Assembly: GCF_030816115.1 (NCBI RefSeq)
Contig: NZ_JAUSXQ010000001.1
Coordinates: forward strand, 3,825,001-3,889,000
Reading direction: 5' to 3'
Source: Chryseobacterium sp. W4I1
Lineage (GTDB): Bacteria > Bacteroidota > Bacteroidia > Flavobacteriales > Weeksellaceae
DNA length: 64,000 nt
A program made the translations under genes and the position numbers. The notes under the pieces are model-generated. The model made no database searches. It saw only the letters and a program-made list of their open reading frames with translations, and was not told where the DNA came from. This document shows, one piece after another, positions 46,396 to 54,735 of the stretch; the first letter of the stretch is position 1; the number at the start of each line of letters is the position of its first letter.

Positions 46396-46938
46396 TTACT
46401 TTGAAATGTATTTTGCATCCACAAAATCTGTCAGCCAGACCTTGTTGGCCGAAAGATAGAAAAGAATTCCGTCTTCATGCATTTCTTTGGTTCTGATGGT
46501 CAGAATAACCGGTTTTCCGTGCCGCATTCCTACTTTGGTTGCTGTTTCTTTGTCTGCACTCAGATGAACATGCTGTCTGGCTCTTTTTTCGATTCCGCCG
46601 CCCAAAATAGAAGAAATATTCGATTCTGCGGTTCCGTGATACAGGAAATCAGGTGGCTGTGCAGCTTTCAAGGCCAGATCTATATCAATGGAATGTCCCT
46701 GACTGGCTCTGATCCTGGTTTTGTCTTCATTAAAAGCAAAGCGCTTTTTATTATTGGTTTCCACCACTTCTTCCAGCTCTTCGAAGCTGAAATGCATCCT
46801 GCCTTTTGCAGATTTTGTAATCAGTTCATTCACTTCTGCCCAACCGTTTTCATCCAGTGTCAGCTGAATAGTCTCGGGTTGATGTCTCAGAATAAGGCTT
46901 AGAAATTTGCTTATTCTTTTGTTTTCTATTTCGTTCAT
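46396..46938 (-). CDS. kptA: RNA 2'-phosphotransferase, Tpt1/KptA family
   Basis: KptA transfers a 2'-phosphate from RNA to NAD+, giving ADP-ribose 1'',2''-cyclic phosphate; some relatives can ADP-ribosylate RNA or DNA ends. The core motifs are conserved: LILRHQP (Arg-His pair near residue 17), RASQGHS, LYHGT, RQHVHLS and GMRHGKPV. The 180 residues are standard. Bacteria with no tRNA splicing have unclear use for it. Here it follows an ADP-ribosylglycohydrolase with a 12 bp gap and precedes a phosphoesterase with 1 bp, suggesting a role in ADP-ribose chemistry. Confidence 0.93.
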   Translation of the reverse strand: MNEIENKRISKFLSLILRHQPETIQLTLDENGWAEVNELITKSAKGRMHFSFEELEEVVETNNKKRFAFNEDKTRIRASQGHSIDIDLALKAAQPPDFLYHGTAESNISSILGGGIEKRARQHVHLSADKETATKVGMRHGKPVILTIRTKEMHEDGILFYLSANKVWLTDFVDAKYISK

Positions 46939-46950
46939 GGTTTTTTGTCT

Positions 46951-47916
46951 TTAATTCATTAATTTTTTCTGAAGCTTTTCACATAAAACTTCAATATCAT
47001 CTTTTCTTACTAGTTCGGAAACCCATGCTTCCGGAATATTTTCAAATCCATAATAGATCCCTGCAAGTCCTCCGGTGATAGCTCCCGTGGTATCTGTATC
47101 TTCTCCTAAATTCACTGCCTTTAATACTGCTTCGGCATAGATTTCGGAGTTGAGAAAACACCAAAGAGAGGCTTCTAAACTGTGGAGGACGTAACCGGAA
47201 GAACTTATTTCCTCTTCCTGCAAAGTATATAATGGAGCTACGTCATATTCTCCTACTTTTAATTCTAAAATCCGGTGAAATTTATCCATTTCATTTTGGG
47301 AACAAATAGGATTATGATCTAAAAAGTTTCTAACTTTTTCCTGCATTGTTCTGTACGCCTCCCACTTATCTTTTCCTTTCAAAATTTCTACAGCCAATTC
47401 CAAATAAATAAAACAAGCCAAGGCAGAACGGATATGCCCGTGAGTAATAGAGGAAACATCCTTTGTAATATCAAACCGCTTCTCAATAGGGAAATCCCTA
47501 ATATAAAATAATAATGGCATGATCCTCATTAAAGAACCGTTTCCATTATCGAACTCTGAATTTCCTCCACATAAAGTAGGCGATACCCCTTTACTAATTC
47601 TGTGAATGGCTTGTGAGGTAGCAATACCAATGTCAAAAACCCTTCCATGAGGAGTCCAGATTTCAGCATTGTACCATTGAAGGAATTTCAGAGCCATATC
47701 TTCCAAATTATATCCACTACAAAGACTATCTGCAAGACACAAAGTCAAAGAACCATCATCACTCCATGTTCCGGCTGGTTGATGATGTGTTCCTAAAGCT
47801 CTCATTTTTGTCACGGGTGAACGTTTTAATTGCTCTCTGCTCCTGAACTCTACAGGAACCCCGAGCGCATCACCGATGCACACTCCAAAAATTCCGGCTT
47901 TAACAATGTTTTCCAT
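46951..47916 (-). CDS. ADP-ribosylglycohydrolase family protein
   Basis: This 321-residue all-helical enzyme is of the ARH/DraG family that removes ADP-ribose from proteins (Arg or Ser) or nucleic acids. Magnesium-binding motifs are GTWSDDGSLTLCLADSL near residue 50 and LGEDTDTTGAITGGLAGIYYG near 275. The GDALGVPVEF motif is near the start. Its start overlaps the sirtuin stop by one base (both at 47916), so they are coupled. Confidence 0.93.
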   Translation of the reverse strand: MENIVKAGIFGVCIGDALGVPVEFRSREQLKRSPVTKMRALGTHHQPAGTWSDDGSLTLCLADSLCSGYNLEDMALKFLQWYNAEIWTPHGRVFDIGIATSQAIHRISKGVSPTLCGGNSEFDNGNGSLMRIMPLLFYIRDFPIEKRFDITKDVSSITHGHIRSALACFIYLELAVEILKGKDKWEAYRTMQEKVRNFLDHNPICSQNEMDKFHRILELKVGEYDVAPLYTLQEEEISSSGYVLHSLEASLWCFLNSEIYAEAVLKAVNLGEDTDTTGAITGGLAGIYYGFENIPEAWVSELVRKDDIEVLCEKLQKKLMN

Positions 47917-48602
47917 TATGCTAAATTGACAAGTTTCTCAAACAGCAATTTCATTCCTTTAGTTGCGGATTCTTTCATCACTACAGCTCTTTGTCCATAC
48001 CCAAATCCGGTTTCGTTGGGATTGATGACTACCAGCAGGCTGTCGTCTTTGATCTCATGAATCAGCCCTGCCGCAGGATATACTTGCAGAGAAGTTCCGA
48101 TTACCACAAGAATATCCGCTTCTTTTACCTTTTCCTGTGCTGTTTTGTACAAAGGAACATCTTCACCAAACCACACGATAAATGGTCTTAACTGAGCGCC
48201 ATCTTCCGCTTTGTCACCAATCTTGATGTCTCCTTTTTCCTCATAGATCAGGTTTTTATTGTTGCACGAGCAAGACTTGAACAATTCTCCATGAATATGA
48301 AGAACATTCGTAGATCCCGCTCTTTCATGCAGGTCATCTATATTTTGGGTAATGATCTGAACATCAAAATATTTTTCCAGTTCTGCGACCAATCGATGAG
48401 CTTCATTAGGCTCGACTTCATGAAGCTGTCTTCTTCTCTGGTTGTAAAATTCCAGCACCAGCTCCCTGTCTTTTCGCCATCCTTCTGGACTGGCTACATC
48501 GGTTATATTATGATTTTCCCAAAGACCATCTCCGTCTCTGAATGTCTTTATTCCACTTTCGGCGCTGATTCCTGCACCGCTTAATATGGTTAGTTTTTTC
48601 AT
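47916..48602 (-). CDS. Sir2 family NAD-dependent protein deacylase (CobB-like)
   Basis: Sirtuins remove acyl groups from lysine using NAD+, releasing O-acyl-ADP-ribose. The 228-residue protein has GAGISAESGI, TQNIDDLHERAG and LHIHGEL (catalytic His). FYNQRRRQL contains the Tyr-x-x-Arg pair typical of class III desuccinylases. The zinc site is degenerate: only a CSC pair is visible (after FKS) and no second cysteine pair. Its product could be cleared by the macro-domain protein 5 bp upstream. Confidence 0.93.
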   Translation of the reverse strand: MKKLTILSGAGISAESGIKTFRDGDGLWENHNITDVASPEGWRKDRELVLEFYNQRRRQLHEVEPNEAHRLVAELEKYFDVQIITQNIDDLHERAGSTNVLHIHGELFKSCSCNNKNLIYEEKGDIKIGDKAEDGAQLRPFIVWFGEDVPLYKTAQEKVKEADILVVIGTSLQVYPAAGLIHEIKDDSLLVVINPNETGFGYGQRAVVMKESATKGMKLLFEKLVNLA

Positions 48603-48607
48603 TTGTT

Positions 48608-49114
48608 TTAATCTAATAATTTTTTGTAAATTTTTTCATTGTCATCATCAAAGCAGACAAAAATAACTTTCTCAATGCTATCTGACTGAAAATTTTTTAT
48701 TGTTTCTACGGCAATTTTTCCGGCCAGTTCTTTTGGAAACTTATAAATTCCCGTACTGATGTTGGGAAAAGCAATGGTTTTAATCCCCAAACTTTCCGCC
48801 AGTTGTAAGGAATTTCTATAAGAGTCTTCCAAAAGCTTTGAGCTTTTATCTTCTTCTCCGTTCCAAACAGGTCCTACCGTGTGAATCACATACTTTGCCG
48901 GAAGATTTCCCGCTGATGTAACCACAGCTTCTCCAGTTCTGCATTTTCCCTGCCTGTTCCTGATCTGGATACATTCTTCAAGAATCTGCTTTCCTCCAGC
49001 ACGATGAATAGCTCCATCTACTCCACCGCCGCCTAGCAGTGATGAATTGGCTGCGTTGACGATAGCGTCTGCTTGGATTTTTGTGATGTCTCCTTTTATC
49101 AATTCAATTTTCAT
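48608..49114 (-). CDS. MacroD-type macro domain protein
   Basis: This 168-residue ADP-ribose binding and hydrolysing protein is of the MacroD/YmdB type. Motifs are [20 protein letters not shown] near residue 20 and ISTGIYKFP near 120. Family members deacetylate O-acetyl-ADP-ribose and remove mono-ADP-ribose from acidic residues. It follows a DUF4291 gene by 5 bp and precedes the sirtuin by 5 bp, so sirtuin product removal is a natural role. Confidence 0.93.
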   Translation of the reverse strand: MKIELIKGDITKIQADAIVNAANSSLLGGGGVDGAIHRAGGKQILEECIQIRNRQGKCRTGEAVVTSAGNLPAKYVIHTVGPVWNGEEDKSSKLLEDSYRNSLQLAESLGIKTIAFPNISTGIYKFPKELAGKIAVETIKNFQSDSIEKVIFVCFDDDNEKIYKKLLD

Positions 49115-49119
49115 GGCAA

Positions 49120-49761
49120 TTAGTTTTCATCTAATCTTAGCTTTTCATTTAAACTTTCCTGATCAAATAACAGCGGTTTTTCCTCAGGAATAATCAGATT
49201 GTCCAAATCATCCTTTAAAACAAACTTGTACTGCTCTTTTACAAAATCTGAAATATCTTCAATTAACAAAATGTCTTCCCTAGCAAAAGAACGTATAAAT
49301 TCATTTCTTAAACCGATTTGTATGGCTCTTCTCTCCAGCTTATTCCCAAAAGGATCATGATCCGGGTCCCATTGTAATCGCACAGAAGATTCTTTCACCT
49401 GATCCTGCCATTCTTCACGGGAAACTTCTAATCTATCATTATAAGTAGAATAGACTGCATTCTCCAAATACCTTTTAAAAGCAGACATTTTTAGATGAAT
49501 CGCCAAGACATATTCTTGGCCTTCTTTATTTCCCCATCCGTTTCGATACATCATCCAAAGGAAATTAGGTTTTATCCATGTCATTCTTTCCAGACTAAAT
49601 TTTCCTCCAAAATATTGATTTTCAAACGCAAAAACTCCAATTTCCTTACGGTAAGACTGATAGACAATTATTTTATCTTCATCATATTGAGCCATGATGT
49701 GATAGCCTTTTTGAGGCCAATCCTGTAGTTGTTCTTTATATTTTTTTAATTTAATTTTCAT
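49120..49761 (-). CDS. DUF4291 protein B
   Basis: This 213-residue soluble protein is a full-length member of DUF4291. It shares with its paralogue at 50365 the motifs [27 protein letters not shown] and LQWDP-GNKLE-R-IQIG. No biochemical function is established that I can name. It stands 5 bp before the MacroD-type gene and 80 bp after a second macro-domain gene. I suspect a nucleotide- or ADP-ribose-linked enzyme; the conserved Arg, Tyr, Trp and Glu residues could form an active site. Confidence 0.85.
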   Translation of the reverse strand: MKIKLKKYKEQLQDWPQKGYHIMAQYDEDKIIVYQSYRKEIGVFAFENQYFGGKFSLERMTWIKPNFLWMMYRNGWGNKEGQEYVLAIHLKMSAFKRYLENAVYSTYNDRLEVSREEWQDQVKESSVRLQWDPDHDPFGNKLERRAIQIGLRNEFIRSFAREDILLIEDISDFVKEQYKFVLKDDLDNLIIPEEKPLLFDQESLNEKLRLDEN

Positions 49762-49841
49762 GATATGGTTTCGAACAGCTTTAGCATCTCTTCATTTTTA
49801 GTCAAGACTGCAAAAACCACCCTTTTAAATTTATTTTTATA

Positions 49842-50315
49842 TTATTCAAAGTCATAAACATATACCGGGATACTATTTCTGACTAATGTTTCTTCAATAA
49901 TGGGTTCTATCTCGTCCCATTTTCCTCCTGCTAAGCCACAGCCAATTCTCGGCATATGTACTTCTGCATTAAGTTTTAAAGCGTCAAGAGCTAGTTTTTC
50001 CAAACATTTTTCTACAGCTTCGTATCTGATCGGTGGGATTCCGTTGGAGTTGGTTATAATTTTATGCTGACTAATCATATTGCAAACCCAAATATCCTTT
50101 TCAACCTGAACCATCTGGATTTCTCCAAGACCAAACCTCTCTCCGCTCTTAAACCATTCCCTATACTCTTTCTCTGGCTGTTTCCATCTTTTAGAAATCG
50201 CCATTACAAAACCTTTTCCCCAACCGCCAATATCATTACAGATATGGACGATAATCTTATTTCCTTCGGATTGAGGATTGGTCGCGTCTCCTTTTAAATA
50301 GTGTATCTCTTTCAT
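49842..50315 (-). CDS. Macro domain protein, Poa1/TARG1-like
   Basis: This 157-residue macro domain differs from the MacroD type. It reads HICNDIGGWGKGFVMAIS near residue 24 and ends with GCGLAGGKWDEI near 125, the signature of the Poa1p (ADP-ribose 1''-phosphatase) and TARG1/DarG groups. It may remove the 1''-phosphate left after KptA action, or remove ADP-ribose from nucleic acid or acidic residues. It follows DUF4291 protein A by 49 bp. Confidence 0.88.
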   Translation of the reverse strand: MKEIHYLKGDATNPQSEGNKIIVHICNDIGGWGKGFVMAISKRWKQPEKEYREWFKSGERFGLGEIQMVQVEKDIWVCNMISQHKIITNSNGIPPIRYEAVEKCLEKLALDALKLNAEVHMPRIGCGLAGGKWDEIEPIIEETLVRNSIPVYVYDFE

Positions 50316-50364
50316 TCGTTCTTTAGCTTTAAGTCAAGAGGTATTGTTTTCATAGTTTTTGTTT

Positions 50365-50961
50365 TTAAATAATCGCTCCTATTTTATGAGCCAGTTCAGC
50401 TGGCAATGGATACAATTTTTCAATGGGTAATAATTTTTTTGCTTTATCATATGCTCCTGATTTGGTAAAATTTAAGATTTTTTTGACCAAAGGCGTATAA
50501 TCTTCAATTTTAACGATCCATTCATTATTAAATTCTTCAATCAGATACCGGCTGATGCCTACCTGAATGGAACGGTATTCCAGTTTATTCCCTTTAATAT
50601 TCCTTTCCGGATCCCACTGTACATAAATCTCAGCCTTTTCAAAGTCTTTTTCCCAGTTTCCCGGATTGGGATATACCCTTTTTTCAGGAGAAGTTAAAAT
50701 GGCTTTGCTTAGCGCTTTTTCCCACGCTTCTCTTTTGATATGGATGGCCAGCGTACATTCTTGCCCGGATTTTTGTCCGTAATTACTCCGTTCCATCATC
50801 CATAGAAAGGAAGGCTTGATCCACGTCATCCTGTTAAATGAAAAAGGAGCAGAAAACTTCTGATTCATCACGGCAGATTTTGCAATCTGCTCATTGTATG
50901 ACTGGTATATCACAATCGTATCTCTGCTGTAATCTGCTCTTATTTCAAATTCTTTCATCAT
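50365..50961 (-). CDS. DUF4291 protein A
   Basis: This 198-residue DUF4291 protein is a clear paralogue of the one at 49120, sharing IVIYQSY, RMTWIKPSFLWMM, GQECTLAIHIKRE and VQWDPERNIKGNKLEYRSIQ (written here as blocks). Each DUF4291 gene precedes a macro-domain gene, of different subtype, giving a tandem DUF4291-macro pattern. This suggests a substrate relation, for example a modification that the macro domain reverses. No function is established that I can name. Confidence 0.85.
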   Translation of the reverse strand: MMKEFEIRADYSRDTIVIYQSYNEQIAKSAVMNQKFSAPFSFNRMTWIKPSFLWMMERSNYGQKSGQECTLAIHIKREAWEKALSKAILTSPEKRVYPNPGNWEKDFEKAEIYVQWDPERNIKGNKLEYRSIQVGISRYLIEEFNNEWIVKIEDYTPLVKKILNFTKSGAYDKAKKLLPIEKLYPLPAELAHKIGAII

Positions 50962-51013
50962 CGTATTGGTATTCGGCTCCTTTCTGCCATTAAATATAAA
51001 ACCATTATTTGAT

Positions 51014-52084
51014 TTAAAAAATTGGTTTAAAGTCTTTTGAAAACGGAGAATAGGATCCGTAGACTTTATTAAATTTTGTTTTTAATTTTTCTATTTTAAA
51101 TTGCTCTTCGGTCTGATCAAGACACGTAACAACCAGGTTCTTTTGTGTGGCTGAACCATAAGCGCCATCCAAAAGAAGGGCATAATTCAGCAGATCATAA
51201 TCCAGTTCTCCAAAACGGAGCTCTTTCTGATAATCATTAAAGACACAAGTTTCCTCTTCATTATTCTTCAGGAGTACTTCCTTTTCACCGCTCATCCAGC
51301 CACTTCCGTGACGGGTTGAGTAATTTCTGGTCACATAATACATCTCAATAACCTCTATTTTCAAAAGCCTGCAGATCTCAAAAGCATTTTTCGAAGTGGT
51401 ATTCGCGTAAGTCACATTCGGAAATACGCCGTGATCCATATCCAGAAGAATTCCCTGGCTGCCTTCAAAAATGAGGTTTTCAAATGAATTCAGGTAGTTA
51501 TAATCATCTATTTTCCAATCGATCTGATCTACCGCATTTAAGAAATCATGCATCGCTTCTTCCAGCTGATTTCCATCCATAAAGCCGTAGTAATAGGCTA
51601 TTCCTTTCAATTTTTCGATCAGCATTGATCTTGGAGCTATTAAATCGGCTGCAAATAGTTTGTACGGGCTTTCATGTCTTTTCATCGTTGCTCCGATTCC
51701 TTTTCCACAAGTTCCGTGCTTCAGGATTTTTGCATTGGTCCTGTTTTGCCAGACATCAAACGGAGTGGTGACTTTCGCCAGCGGATGAATATGCAGTTCT
51801 GTATTTCCGTTTTTCTCCATTAATTCCTTTCTTTCATTGAATAAAAATACAGGATGAATGGTGCAATGTTCCGTAAAATAAGACGGCAACCCACGCAGGG
51901 CTCCACTCGCAAAACTGGAATGAATGTGCTTTTTACCATCAATCATTACCGTATGCGCTGCCTGCTGCCCTCCTGAAAACCTGATGACAACAGACTCAGG
52001 GTTTTGTTGCGCGAGAAAATCTGTAGTGATTCCCTTTCCTTCATCACCAAAACCCAAGCCTATTACTATTTGTGCCTTTTTCAT
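51014..52084 (-). CDS. Divergent adenylosuccinate synthetase (PurA-like)
   Basis: Canonical PurA joins IMP and aspartate with GTP. This 356-residue protein is 70 residues short and altered: the P-loop reads GLGFGDEGKGITTD (usual QWGDEGKGK-VD), keeping the catalytic Asp. The IMP-site NNAGHT becomes QQAAHT, keeping the His. GTCGKGIGATMKRHE and FEGSQGILLDMDHGVFP correspond to the usual GTTGRGIGP and FEGAQG-LLDIDHGTYP. It therefore may ligate an amino acid to a different purine nucleotide. Its operon context points to ADP-ribose or NAD chemistry. It is not expected to be the housekeeping PurA. Confidence 0.87.
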   Translation of the reverse strand: MKKAQIVIGLGFGDEGKGITTDFLAQQNPESVVIRFSGGQQAAHTVMIDGKKHIHSSFASGALRGLPSYFTEHCTIHPVFLFNERKELMEKNGNTELHIHPLAKVTTPFDVWQNRTNAKILKHGTCGKGIGATMKRHESPYKLFAADLIAPRSMLIEKLKGIAYYYGFMDGNQLEEAMHDFLNAVDQIDWKIDDYNYLNSFENLIFEGSQGILLDMDHGVFPNVTYANTTSKNAFEICRLLKIEVIEMYYVTRNYSTRHGSGWMSGEKEVLLKNNEEETCVFNDYQKELRFGELDYDLLNYALLLDGAYGSATQKNLVVTCLDQTEEQFKIEKLKTKFNKVYGSYSPFSKDFKPIF

Positions 52085-52087
52085 GAC

Positions 52088-52942
52088 TTAAAACATTTGA
52101 ATATGATCCAATCCGCCTCCTTCTGCTGGTCTGAACGTTTCATTTTTAAACCGGTCACAGATGACTACTTTTATAACATTTGGAATGTCTCTGTGATCAA
52201 CTATTGATAAACAGTTTTGTCCTAATAATTCCTTCCAGCCACTATTTGCTCTCATCGCCTGATCAGAATGCAGAACATTGATGTGATACACCTCGTATCG
52301 CTTTTTCGCTTCTTCCAGTAACTCAAAATGTGTGTAAGTATGCTGTCCCGCTCCCATAATTTCCCTGATCGCGGATGCCGGAAGTGTTTTTAAGCAAGGC
52401 TCATCACCTACCGTAAACAAAATCCCTTTCTGGTTTCTCTTTTCAAATGCATCGGTTCTCGTATGGAAAGCGGCAAAATACCACGCCAACAGATAACTTT
52501 CTCCTGCATTTCCACCACCACCGGATTCAATATAAGTACGGGTCAGCCACATATCCAGTTCCTCATCTCCTGATTCAAACTGCCCGACCTGCAAAGGAAA
52601 GGCGTCACATTCATGGTCTCCGATTCCTAAAAATAAAAGCGCCGGATCCGGAACACCTCCCTGGATAATTCCTCCCATTAACTTAGGAAGTCCTTCTTTA
52701 ATAAGTTCGTGCGGAATATGTCCCATACTTCCCGTCACATCCAATCCTAAAATGATAGGAACAGAGTTCGGGTGTACGGAAGAATCTCTCGATTCTCTAA
52801 AAGAAATTCCGTTAGGGTTCATAGATTCATGAGCGCTTCTTTCTGCATTCTGAGTGAAAATTTCACCTGCGGATTTAGTTCCGTAACCTGCTTTTCTTGC
52901 TCTGTCAAAACGAGCATCCATATCGTATCTTGTACTTCCCAT
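52088..52942 (-). CDS. VWA-like domain protein
   Basis: This 284-residue protein has a von Willebrand A-like fold with a MIDAS-type motif LDVTGSMGHIP near residue 68 and later FTVGDEPC. A GGGGNAGES motif lies near 145. It overlaps nothing but stands 3 bp upstream of the PurA-like gene and 2 bp after the 111-residue gene. VWA proteins in small systems often serve as scaffolds for a metal- or ATP-dependent partner; no MoxR AAA protein is seen here. Confidence 0.8.
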   Translation of the reverse strand: MGSTRYDMDARFDRARKAGYGTKSAGEIFTQNAERSAHESMNPNGISFRESRDSSVHPNSVPIILGLDVTGSMGHIPHELIKEGLPKLMGGIIQGGVPDPALLFLGIGDHECDAFPLQVGQFESGDEELDMWLTRTYIESGGGGNAGESYLLAWYFAAFHTRTDAFEKRNQKGILFTVGDEPCLKTLPASAIREIMGAGQHTYTHFELLEEAKKRYEVYHINVLHSDQAMRANSGWKELLGQNCLSIVDHRDIPNVIKVVICDRFKNETFRPAEGGGLDHIQMF

Positions 52943-52944
52943 AA

Positions 52945-53280
52945 CTAAAATGTTTTACCGAATAAATATTCAAATCTCTTTACGGCGACTTCCAGCTGAA
53001 TATTTAAATTTCTGATTGTTAATGAATATTCTAAATCTTTCTGAACAAATGCTTCCGGCTGAAAATCAGCAAATGTCAAGCTGTTCCTGTCTAAAGGGCT
53101 GATATCGATGAGGCCTTCCTGCTCACGCTCCAGCCGCTTTATTTTCAGTTCAATGTCTTCCACCCTGCGCCTGTAGATCAATTCGGAATCTGCTCCAATG
53201 GTACGTGCACGGTCTTCTCTGATCTGGTCATTGTTTCTCTGTAATGACTCGATGAATCTCGGTTTTAGTTCTTCTTCCAT
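52945..53280 (-). CDS. Small helical protein of the ADP-ribose operon
   Basis: No family is recognised. The 111-residue product is rich in Arg, Glu and Leu with a probable coiled coil over about residues 38-60 (YRRRVEDIELKIKRLEREQE). A less charged second half follows. The very tight spacing (2 bp) with the VWA gene suggests that the two proteins act as a pair. Confidence 0.65.
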   Translation of the reverse strand: MEEELKPRFIESLQRNNDQIREDRARTIGADSELIYRRRVEDIELKIKRLEREQEGLIDISPLDRNSLTFADFQPEAFVQKDLEYSLTIRNLNIQLEVAVKRFEYLFGKTF

Positions 53281-53349
53281 TTTTATTGTTTTGTGTTGTT
53301 TTTACGCTAATTAAAAAAGGCATAGTTATGCTTATCCTTTTAAAGATTA

Positions 53350-53898
53350 CTACTCATTGGAATACATCACATCCGTTCTCAAAACGTATTTATTTCCGCT
53401 CATCAGGGTTTTCCCTTCATGTCTTACCGGATGATAAAAAACCAATGCTGATCCTTTTTTAGGAGCTACGGTGAACAGGTTTTCAAATTCAGTTTCTCCG
53501 CCTTCAAAATCGTCATTCAGATAGATCATGAACGTATAGAAACTTTTTTCATTTTCATTCCGGATATAGCTTCCGTCCCTGTGCATTTTGAACCGCTGTC
53601 CGGGAGAATATTTATAAACCCTCAACATTTCATTAAAATTCTGAAGTTTATAGTTCTCATGTTCCTGAGGAAGAAATTCTGCTGCTTTTTTGAAAAGATC
53701 TTCTGCTAACTCGTTATCAAAAACCATCAGTCGATCATTGTTCCGAATCCCTTTGCTCATCATCTGGCGGCCATTCATATTGATCTTCGCTTCTTCAAAT
53801 ACCTTTTCCTGAGCCATTGCGATATATTCATCACAGGCAGCGGAAGTCAGAAAATCTTCGATCAGAAAGATCTGTGGGTGAAGTTCTATCTTTTCCAT
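53350..53898 (-). CDS. 2-oxoglutarate/Fe(II)-dependent oxygenase
   Basis: This 182-residue protein has the prolyl-4-hydroxylase-like fold. MHRDGSYI near residue 96 gives the HxD metal ligands. FYHPVRHEGKTL contributes the distal His, and KYVLRTDVMY the Arg that binds 2-oxoglutarate. Substrates of the family are proteins, small molecules or alkylated nucleic acids. The gene lies between NADAR (30 bp) and the small helical protein (69 bp) in one direction. Confidence 0.88.
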   Translation of the reverse strand: MEKIELHPQIFLIEDFLTSAACDEYIAMAQEKVFEEAKINMNGRQMMSKGIRNNDRLMVFDNELAEDLFKKAAEFLPQEHENYKLQNFNEMLRVYKYSPGQRFKMHRDGSYIRNENEKSFYTFMIYLNDDFEGGETEFENLFTVAPKKGSALVFYHPVRHEGKTLMSGNKYVLRTDVMYSNE

Positions 53899-53928
53899 AA
53901 TACTATTTTGTGTTTAGTGGCTGTGTTT

Positions 53929-54471
53929 TTACCTTCTCAATTCGTCTCTTACTTCCATTAAAGCAAATCCCAGCAGATTTTCACCATCCCAAAGTTTTGG
54001 ATCAAGAGCTCTGGTATCTGTTTCCAGCATTCCGATTCCCCAGATTTTGTCATAAGGACTGGCTTCTACTAAAATCTTATCATCAGTTGCCAACAGAAAA
54101 TTCTGAAACTTTAGATTTTGTGAGAATTTCAAAAGATTGGCGCTCTTTACGATTTCATATTTATGTTCGTCCCAAAGTTTCGGGTCAAAATTCTTCACTT
54201 TTCTTCCTAAGCTTTTAGCTTCATTAGGCGTTTCGGATTTTAAAACTTTCCGTAAGATTTCCTGATCATTAAACAGTTTTGCTTTTCCGGCCATCATATA
54301 ATGTTCGGCAGTTTTATAAAAAGTTCCGTTTTCTTCAAACTGAATAGGAAACCATTGACTGAAGCATGATTTGGTGATCTCATGTTTTACAGTGTGCCCC
54401 CAGAAGAATAGAAATTCAAGTTTCTCTTTTCTCTGAAATTTTTCAATAATATTTGGTAAGGTGTATTTCAT
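53929..54471 (-). CDS. NADAR family protein (YbiA-like)
   Basis: The start is set at the ATG at 54471 (MKYTLPNIIEKF). The longer frame begins at a TTG (54492) that overlaps the promoter. The family removes ADP-ribose from guanine bases in DNA and some small nucleotides. Motifs are LFFWGH, CFSQWFPIQF, KTAEHYMMAGKAKLF near residue 60, GRKVKNF, LVEASPYDKIWGIG near 140 and NLLGFALMEVR. The 180 residues are standard. It is the first gene of the operon, behind a promoter flanked by two operator-like repeats. Confidence 0.93.
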   Translation of the reverse strand: MKYTLPNIIEKFQRKEKLEFLFFWGHTVKHEITKSCFSQWFPIQFEENGTFYKTAEHYMMAGKAKLFNDQEILRKVLKSETPNEAKSLGRKVKNFDPKLWDEHKYEIVKSANLLKFSQNLKFQNFLLATDDKILVEASPYDKIWGIGMLETDTRALDPKLWDGENLLGFALMEVRDELRR

Positions 54472-54484
54472 GATTGTGTTATTA

Positions 54485-54535
54485 TTACGCAAATGTAAAA
54501 CAATATCATATTACAGCCAAATTATATTTGCGTTA
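54485..54535 (-). promoter_or_regulatory. Promoter and paired NrtR-type operator of the ADP-ribose operon
   Basis: On the minus strand TTG (54518-54520) is followed after 20 bp by TACATTTG (54490-54497), a near-ideal Bacteroidota promoter 19 bp before the NADAR start. Two copies of a repeat bracket it in opposite orientations: TTACGCAAATGTAA (54485-54498, + strand) covers the -7 element and TTATATTTGCGTTA (54522-54535) lies immediately upstream of -33. They share ACGCAAAT-n-TAA. A third copy precedes the regulator gene at 55416. Confidence 0.7.
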
Positions 54536-54735
54536 TTTTAACACTAAATATTTAAAACATTGATTATCAATATTAAAATTTAATTGTTTTGATTGTTTTT
54601 TTAAACACAAATGACACTAATGTTTTCACAAATAACACCAATATACAACAAACTAAAATTTTAGTTATGTTGTTTTAAATGATAAAAAGGGAGGTTTTTG
54701 ATGTAAATCTAAACTTGATTCGGTTTGAGTAAAGA
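54536..54735. other. AT-rich region between the operon and the NrtR-type gene
   Basis: This stretch contains only A/T-rich sequence and the 3' end of the regulator gene's transcript. No RNA gene, ORF or clear terminator hairpin is visible. The regulator gene might read through into the operon. Confidence 0.4.

Noticed and set aside
46477..46902. 141-codon + strand frame inside kptA
   Set aside because: Antisense to a conserved enzyme gene, with no recognisable motif.
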